A stretch of DNA of 64,000 bases from Achromobacter spanius. GTDB lineage: Bacteria; Pseudomonadota; Gammaproteobacteria; Burkholderiales; Burkholderiaceae_B. The notes below the pieces were generated by a model. The model was not told the origin of the DNA. It saw only the letters and a list, made by a program, of their open reading frames with translations, and did not search any database. Of this stretch, positions 59,429-64,000 are shown one piece after another. Every line of letters starts with the position of its first letter. Position 1 is the first letter of the stretch. Made by a program: the position numbers and the translations under genes. The stretch lies in the NCBI RefSeq assembly GCF_003994415.1, contig NZ_CP034689.1:1054001-1118000 (forward strand). Direction: 5' to 3'.

Positions 59429-61563
59429 TGTGCCAGCCTGGAAATGTCGGCCACCTGGTTCATCAGGCCATGCAACTGGCTCAACAACGCCAGCCGGTTG
59501 GCGCGCACGGCCGGGTCTTCGGCCATGACCATGACGTCGGCAAAAAAGGCGTCCACCGGTTCGCGGGCTTGCGCCAGCGTGGAGAGGCTGCCAGCAAAGT
59601 CGCCCACGGCCAACTGGGCTTCGGCTTGCGGGCGCAGCTGCGCGACGGTGGCGGCCAGGGCCTTTTCAGCGGGTTCGACCAGCGCGGCCTCGTTCACCGC
59701 GCCGATCTCGCCTTCGGCCTTCTTCAGCAGATTGCCGATGCGCTTGTTGGCGGCGGCCAGGCTGGCGGCTTCGGGCAGTTGCGCGAAGGCGGCGGCGGCG
59801 CGCACGCGCTCGGCCACCTGATGCAGCGGCGGCGTCAGCGCAATCACGGCTTCCACCGCATTGCGGTCGAAATCGTTGATGAGCTGGTTGCGGTAGCGCT
59901 CGTAGATGAAGGTGCGGACTTCAGCCAGCGTGTCGGCCGGGATCTTGCCGGCGGGGAACGTGCCCGCAGCCAGTTCCAGCAGGCCATTGAGCGACAGCGG
60001 GCCGTCCTGGCTGACCTTCAGCCAGCCACCGGCCGCCAATTGTTCAAACGCGCTGATCAGGCCAAGCGCCGCGCGGCGCAGGCCGAAGGGGTCGCGTTCG
60101 CCCGTGGGCGCCAGGCCGATGGCCCAGATGCCGACCAGCGTTTCCACGCGCTCGGCGATGAACAGCGTGGCGGCGGTCAGGGTGTCTTGCGTGACGGGGG
60201 CGTCGTAGCGGTTGCGGTACTGCGTGCGCAGCGCTTCGACGACGCTGGCCGGTTCGCCGTCGCCCGCTGCATAGTAGGCGCCCATGATGCCTTGCAGCTC
60301 GGGGAATTCGCCCACCATGTTCGAACCCAGGTCGGCCTTGGCCAGCATGGCGGCGCGGTCGGCTGCGCTAACGTCGCCGCCCAGTTGCTCGGCCACGCCA
60401 CGCGCGATGGCGCGCACGCGCTCGACGCGCTCAAGCTGGGTGCCCAGCTTGTTGTGATAAACGATGGAACCCAGTTGTTCCACGCGCGAGGCCAGCGGCG
60501 TCTTGCGGTCGGTTTCGAAGAAGAATTGGGCATCGGCCAGGCGCGGGCGCACCACGCGCTGGTTGCCTTCGACGATGTTCACCGGCTTGTCCGTGTGCAT
60601 GTTGCTCACGATCAGGAAGCGGTGCGTCAGGCGGCCGGTGGCCGGGTCGAACAGCGGGAAGTACTTCTGGTTCAAGCGCATGGTCAGGATCAGGCATTCC
60701 TGCGGCACTTGCAGGAACTGCTCTTCAAACTGACCCACGTAGACGGTGGGGTGTTCGACCAGCGCCGTCACTTCGTCCAGCAGCGCGGCCACTTCCGGGT
60801 CGTCGCCCAGCGTGGCGGACAGGCGGCCGGCGTGGTCCAGCAACTGGCGCTGGATGTCGTCGCGGCGGCCTTCGAAGGACGCCACAACGCGGCCCTTTTC
60901 AGCCAGCGTGGCGGCGTAGGAATCGGCGTCGGCAAACGATACCGGGCCGGCGCACATGAAGCGGTGGCCCAGCGTGTCGCGGCCGGCCTGCATGCCCAGC
61001 GCGGATACCGGCACCACGTCGGCCCCGAACAGCGCAACCAGGCCGTGCGCCGGGCGCACGAACTTGACGGTGGTGACGCCGTCGGCCAATTGGTAACGCA
61101 TCACCTTGGGGATCGGCAGGCTGTTCAACGCCGTGTCGATGCCTTCCTGCAAGCCAACGGCCAGTGAAGAACCCGGGGCGGTGCCGCGAGCCACCAGGTA
61201 GTCCTGCTTGCCGTCGGATTCGCGGTCCAGCGTGGCCAGGTCGATATTTTCCAGGCCCTTGGCGGCCAGCTTCTTTTGCAGCGCTGGGGTAGCCTTGCCG
61301 TCTTCGGTCAGGCCGATCTTGGCGGGCATCAGCTTTTCGGCATAGGGCTGGTCAGGCGCTTGCGCCAGCACGGCGGACAGGTGCACGGCCAGGCGGCGCG
61401 GCGTGGAATACGCGGTGACCGCGCAGCCTTCGGCCAAGAGGCCGTGGCGCTCCAGCGTGGCGCGCACGCCTTCGGCAAAGGCCTGGCCCAGCTTTTGCAG
61501 GGCTTTGGGCGGCAGTTCTTCGGTCAGCAGTTCGACCAGCAGGGGGCGGATGTTCGTCGTCAT
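59425..61563 (-). CDS. glyS: Glycyl-tRNA synthetase beta subunit
   Basis: The protein is 712 residues, the usual length. LLVELLTEELPPKAL is the conserved start, and FFETDRKTPLASRVEQL and DLGSNMVGEFPELQGIMG (HD-like domain) are family landmarks. The C-terminal DALR-type domain binds the tRNA anticodon. With GlyQ it forms the alpha2-beta2 enzyme. It begins directly after the glyQ stop. Confidence 0.97.
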   Translation of the reverse strand: MTTNIRPLLVELLTEELPPKALQKLGQAFAEGVRATLERHGLLAEGCAVTAYSTPRRLAVHLSAVLAQAPDQPYAEKLMPAKIGLTEDGKATPALQKKLAAKGLENIDLATLDRESDGKQDYLVARGTAPGSSLAVGLQEGIDTALNSLPIPKVMRYQLADGVTTVKFVRPAHGLVALFGADVVPVSALGMQAGRDTLGHRFMCAGPVSFADADSYAATLAEKGRVVASFEGRRDDIQRQLLDHAGRLSATLGDDPEVAALLDEVTALVEHPTVYVGQFEEQFLQVPQECLILTMRLNQKYFPLFDPATGRLTHRFLIVSNMHTDKPVNIVEGNQRVVRPRLADAQFFFETDRKTPLASRVEQLGSIVYHNKLGTQLERVERVRAIARGVAEQLGGDVSAADRAAMLAKADLGSNMVGEFPELQGIMGAYYAAGDGEPASVVEALRTQYRNRYDAPVTQDTLTAATLFIAERVETLVGIWAIGLAPTGERDPFGLRRAALGLISAFEQLAAGGWLKVSQDGPLSLNGLLELAAGTFPAGKIPADTLAEVRTFIYERYRNQLINDFDRNAVEAVIALTPPLHQVAERVRAAAAFAQLPEAASLAAANKRIGNLLKKAEGEIGAVNEAALVEPAEKALAATVAQLRPQAEAQLAVGDFAGSLSTLAQAREPVDAFFADVMVMAEDPAVRANRLALLSQLHGLMNQVADISRLAQ

Positions 61564-62475
61564 TTATGCAGCCTCCCCGGCGGCCTGATTGCGGCGCAGC
61601 ATGGGAAAGCCCAGTCGTTCGCGGGAATCGAAATAAGCCTGCGCGACGGCGCGCGACAGGTTGCGGATGCGGCCGATGTAGGCGGCGCGCTCGGTCACGC
61701 TGATGGCGCCACGCGCGTCCAGCATGTTGAAGGTGTGCGCGGCTTTCAGCGCGGCCTCGTAGGCTGGCAGCGCCAGCGGCACGTCCATCAGGCGCTTGGC
61801 TTCGGCTTCGTAGTCGTTGAAGTGCGCAAACAGCATGTCGGCCGACGAGTGCTCGAAGTTGTAGGTCGATTGCTCGACCTCGTTCTGGTGGAACACGTCG
61901 CGGTAGAGCACGCGGTTGCCGTTGGCGCCCTCGGTCCAGACAAGGTCGTACACGCTTTGCACGTCTTGCAGGTACATGGCCAGGCGTTCCAGGCCGTAGG
62001 TGATTTCACCCGTGGTCGGCGTGCAATCCAGGCCGCCCACTTGCTGGAAGTAGGTGAACTGGGTGACTTCCATGCCGTTCAGCCAGACTTCCCAGCCCAG
62101 GCCCCAGGCGCCCAGCGTGGGGTTTTCCCAGTCGTCCTCGACAAAGCGGATGTCGTGTTGGGTGGGGTCGATGCCCAGCGCCTTCAGCGAACCGATGTAC
62201 AGGTCCAGGATGTCGGGCGGCGCGGGCTTGAGCACCACCTGGTACTGGTAATAGTGCTGCAGGCGGTTGGGGTTTTCGCCGTAACGGCCATCCTTGGGGC
62301 GACGCGACGGCTGCACGTAGGCGGCGCGCCACGGCTCCGGGCCGATCGCGCGCAGGAACGTGGCCGTGTGCGAGGTGCCGGCGCCGACTTCCATGTCGTA
62401 GGGTTGCAGCAGGGCGCAACCCTGCTTGTCCCAGTATTCCTGGAGCGTAAGGATGATTTGCTGAAAGGTGAGCAT
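61564..62475 (-). CDS. glyQ: Glycyl-tRNA synthetase alpha subunit
   Basis: The protein is 303 residues, the usual length. MLTFQQIILTLQEYW, the motif 2 region with PSRRPKDGRYGENPNR, GWEVWLNGMEVTQFTYFQQ and the motif 3 TYGLERLAMYLQ identify the class II catalytic subunit. It is the first gene of the run glyQ-glyS-gmhB-plsC-ygjP. Confidence 0.97.
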   Translation of the reverse strand: MLTFQQIILTLQEYWDKQGCALLQPYDMEVGAGTSHTATFLRAIGPEPWRAAYVQPSRRPKDGRYGENPNRLQHYYQYQVVLKPAPPDILDLYIGSLKALGIDPTQHDIRFVEDDWENPTLGAWGLGWEVWLNGMEVTQFTYFQQVGGLDCTPTTGEITYGLERLAMYLQDVQSVYDLVWTEGANGNRVLYRDVFHQNEVEQSTYNFEHSSADMLFAHFNDYEAEAKRLMDVPLALPAYEAALKAAHTFNMLDARGAISVTERAAYIGRIRNLSRAVAQAYFDSRERLGFPMLRRNQAAGEAA

Positions 62476-62754
62476 AGGATTCTTGGAATTCGACTCGCCA
62501 GGCAGGCCTGCCGTGGGCGTGGGAAACCGGGCATTTTAACTGGCCCGGGGCCGTCCTGTTTGGCGGGCGCGGTCGGGCGGTTACATCTATGCCCGGATGG
62601 CATCCCCCGGCCGGGCCGAGTGTGCCCCTGGCGGACGCTCGGGAAGCCGCCCGGCTGCGCCTGAAAACCAATGGTCGTATGATTCCGGGTTACGTCCCAA
62701 GTCTTATATAAAACCCGGAACCCGATTCCGAGAAATCCCGGAAGGAGCAGTCCT
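62476..62754. promoter_or_regulatory. Divergent promoter region of glyQ and enoyl-CoA hydratase
   Basis: This stretch has no gene. A minus-strand TAAAAT (62533-62538) may be the glyQ -10 box. TATATA near 62705 may be the -10 box for the plus-strand gene. Neither has a strong -35 partner. Confidence 0.35.
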
Positions 62755-63522
62755 ATGTCAGACCTGATCACGGTGGAAGTCACCGACGGCATCCAGATCA
62801 TCACGATCAACCGCCCCGAAGCCAAGAACGCCATCAACCTGGAAACCGCCCAGGCCATGGCCGCCGCGCTGGACCAGTTGGACAGCCGCGACGACATCCG
62901 CATCGGCATCCTGACGGGTGGCGGCGGCACGTTCTCGTCGGGCATGGACTTGAAGGCATTCGCCAAATCCGGGCAGCGCCCCTATGTTGAAGGCCGTGGT
63001 TTCGCCGGCCTGAACGAGCGCCCGCCCAAGAAGCCGCTGATCGCCGCCGTGGAAGGCTACGCGCTGGCTGGCGGCTGCGAAATGGCCTTGGCTTCCGACC
63101 TGATCGTGGCCGCCAACAACGCCAAGTTCGGCCTGCCGGAAGTCAAGCGCGGCCTGGTGGCCGGCGCCGGCGGCATGCTGCGCCTGCCGCGCCGCCTGCC
63201 ATACCACATCGCCATGGAAGTGATCCTGACGGGCGAAATGCTGACCGCCGAACGCGCGCATTCGTTTGGCCTGGTCAACCGCCTGACCGAGCCGGGCGGC
63301 GCATTGGCCGGCGCGCTGGAACTGGCGCGCGCCATCGTCGAAAACGGCCCGCTGGCCGTGCAGACCGCCAAGAGCATCGTGTCGCAGGCCGTTGATTGGG
63401 AACAGGAAGGCATGTTCGACCGCCAACGCCCGTTGATCGCCCATATTTTTTCGTCGGCCGACGCGAAGGAAGGTGCGACCGCTTTCGCTGAAAAGCGCAA
63501 GCCGGTCTGGCAGGGCAAGTGA
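62755..63522 (+). CDS. Enoyl-CoA hydratase/isomerase (crotonase family)
   Basis: The protein is 255 residues. SSGMDLKAFAKSG forms the first half of the oxyanion hole and AVEGYALAGGCEMALASDL the second; FGLPEVKRGLVAGAGG holds one catalytic Glu. The Asp following the MDLKAF block resembles the crotonobetainyl-CoA or short-chain group, so the substrate is unclear. A GGAG site lies ahead of the ATG. It is alone on its strand and ends before a terminator. Confidence 0.9.
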   Translation: MSDLITVEVTDGIQIITINRPEAKNAINLETAQAMAAALDQLDSRDDIRIGILTGGGGTFSSGMDLKAFAKSGQRPYVEGRGFAGLNERPPKKPLIAAVEGYALAGGCEMALASDLIVAANNAKFGLPEVKRGLVAGAGGMLRLPRRLPYHIAMEVILTGEMLTAERAHSFGLVNRLTEPGGALAGALELARAIVENGPLAVQTAKSIVSQAVDWEQEGMFDRQRPLIAHIFSSADAKEGATAFAEKRKPVWQGK

Positions 63523-63562
63523 ATGTGAGCCCCCACGCCGCACTTCGCTACGCTCGCTTGCT

Positions 63563-63586
63563 GCCCCCCGAGGGGGCCGCTTTTTT
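63563..63586 (+). terminator. Intrinsic terminator after the enoyl-CoA hydratase gene
   Basis: GCCCCC-CGA-GGGGGC is followed by CGC and six T. The surrounding GC-rich block (about 63530-63605) looks like a dispersed intergenic sequence common in this bacterial group, which is from memory and not tested here. Confidence 0.8.
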
Positions 63587-63691
63587 GCCTTGGGGCGGCC
63601 CGGCGGCAAAAATTGTTCTTTCCACTGCGGTTGGCTGATAGTGCCAGCCGCGTTTTCAATATCCAGTTTCCATCTAGACCCGCAAATCGCC

Positions 63692-64000
63692 ATGTCCGTC
63701 ATCATTAAAGAAGAAGACTTCATCCAGTCGATAGCCGATGGCATTCAGTTCATCAGCTACTACCACCCCGTCGACTACATCCGCCATCTGGCGCGCGCCT
63801 ACGAGCGCGAGGAAAGCCCCGCCGCGCGTGACGCGATGGCGCAGATCCTGACCAATTCCCGCATGTGCGCCGAAGGCAAGCGTCCGCTGTGCCAGGACAC
63901 CGGCATCGTCAACGTCTTCCTGAAGATCGGCATGAGCGTGCGCTTTGACACCAAGCGCACCCTGCAAGAGCTCTGTGACGAAGGCGTGCGCCGTGGCTAT
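63692..64000 (+). CDS. Class I fumarate hydratase, N-terminal part only
   Basis: The gene runs off the right edge; 103 codons are visible. MSVIIKEEDFIQSIADGIQF is the start, followed by the YYHPVDYI segment, and RPLCQDTGIVNVFLKIG carries the first conserved cysteine of the iron-sulfur site of class I fumarases (FumA/FumB type). It would hydrate fumarate to malate in the TCA cycle. Confidence 0.9.
   Translation, partial: MSVIIKEEDFIQSIADGIQFISYYHPVDYIRHLARAYEREESPAARDAMAQILTNSRMCAEGKRPLCQDTGIVNVFLKIGMSVRFDTKRTLQELCDEGVRRGY

Noticed and set aside
59470..61167. A 565-codon plus-strand frame opposite glyS
   Set aside because: Antisense shadow; composition rich in Gly, Gln, His and Arg, typical of mirror frames in this genome.
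1..64000. CRISPR arrays, rRNA genes and clear riboswitches
   Set aside because: No regularly spaced short repeats, rRNA landmarks or known riboswitch cores were found on reading the window.

Overview
The window looks like a chromosome segment of an Alcaligenaceae betaproteobacterium, most probably Achromobacter or a close relative. The grounds are high GC with strong third-position GC, the housekeeping order murU-amgK / lptD-surA-rsmA and glyQ-glyS-gmhB-plsC-ygjP-gloA-def, a MarR / DUF2783 / flavin hydroxylase cluster, and large autotransporters. No species marker was tested, so the genus is an inference.

Region 1 (1 to about 13473) is the right-hand end of an integrated conjugative element. 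All its genes lie on the minus strand. Read in the direction of transcription they are two small DNA-transfer-type ORFs (one ribbon-helix-helix), pilL, pilN, pilO, pilP, pilQ, pilR, pilS and pilV (a type IVb R64-like thin pilus), a cysteine-rich secreted protein, trbM, virB1, virB2, virB3 and the start of virB4. The element ends at 13474-13523 in a displaced 3' half of a tRNA-Lys(UUU) gene, followed by the original tRNA terminator. The intact tRNA and the integrase should lie beyond the left edge of the window.

Region 2 (13524-32680) is chromosomal and variable. It holds two paralogous tandem autotransporters (the second with an in-frame TGA after the signal peptide), separated by an AT-rich regulatory region with three evenly spaced operator-like sites. 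Then come a small zinc-finger-like protein, a chemoreceptor, a LysR regulator, a YkgJ-like cysteine-cluster protein, 3-methyladenine glycosylase I, an LTA-synthase-like membrane sulfatase, AsmA, and a TetR / diguanylate cyclase pair divergent from a short-chain dehydrogenase.

Region 3 (32700-48045) holds tRNA-Lys(CUU), a stomatin/NfeD pair, a deletion scar where two 5'-truncated genes meet back to back, an OmpA-type lipoprotein, a pterin dehydratase, a MarR / DUF2783 / FAD hydroxylase unit, a coiled-coil membrane protein, the peptidoglycan-recycling pair amgK-murU, and lptD-surA-rsmA for outer-membrane assembly and 16S rRNA maturation.

Region 4 (48042-49688) is an IS110-family element lying between two direct copies of a roughly 215-bp intergenic repeat. 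Its long non-coding leader is a candidate bridge-RNA locus. The leader contains a 10-mer identical, in the same orientation, to the flank just outside the element, which is what a left target guide should look like.

Region 5 (49693-64000) is core metabolism: glycerate kinase divergent from pyruvate kinase, a fused SpmA-SpmB-type membrane protein, FadE-type acyl-CoA dehydrogenase, peptide deformylase, glyoxalase I, a YgjP-like metallopeptidase, PlsC, GmhB, tetrameric glycyl-tRNA synthetase (GlyQ, GlyS), an enoyl-CoA hydratase and the start of a class I fumarase. No CRISPR array or rRNA was seen.
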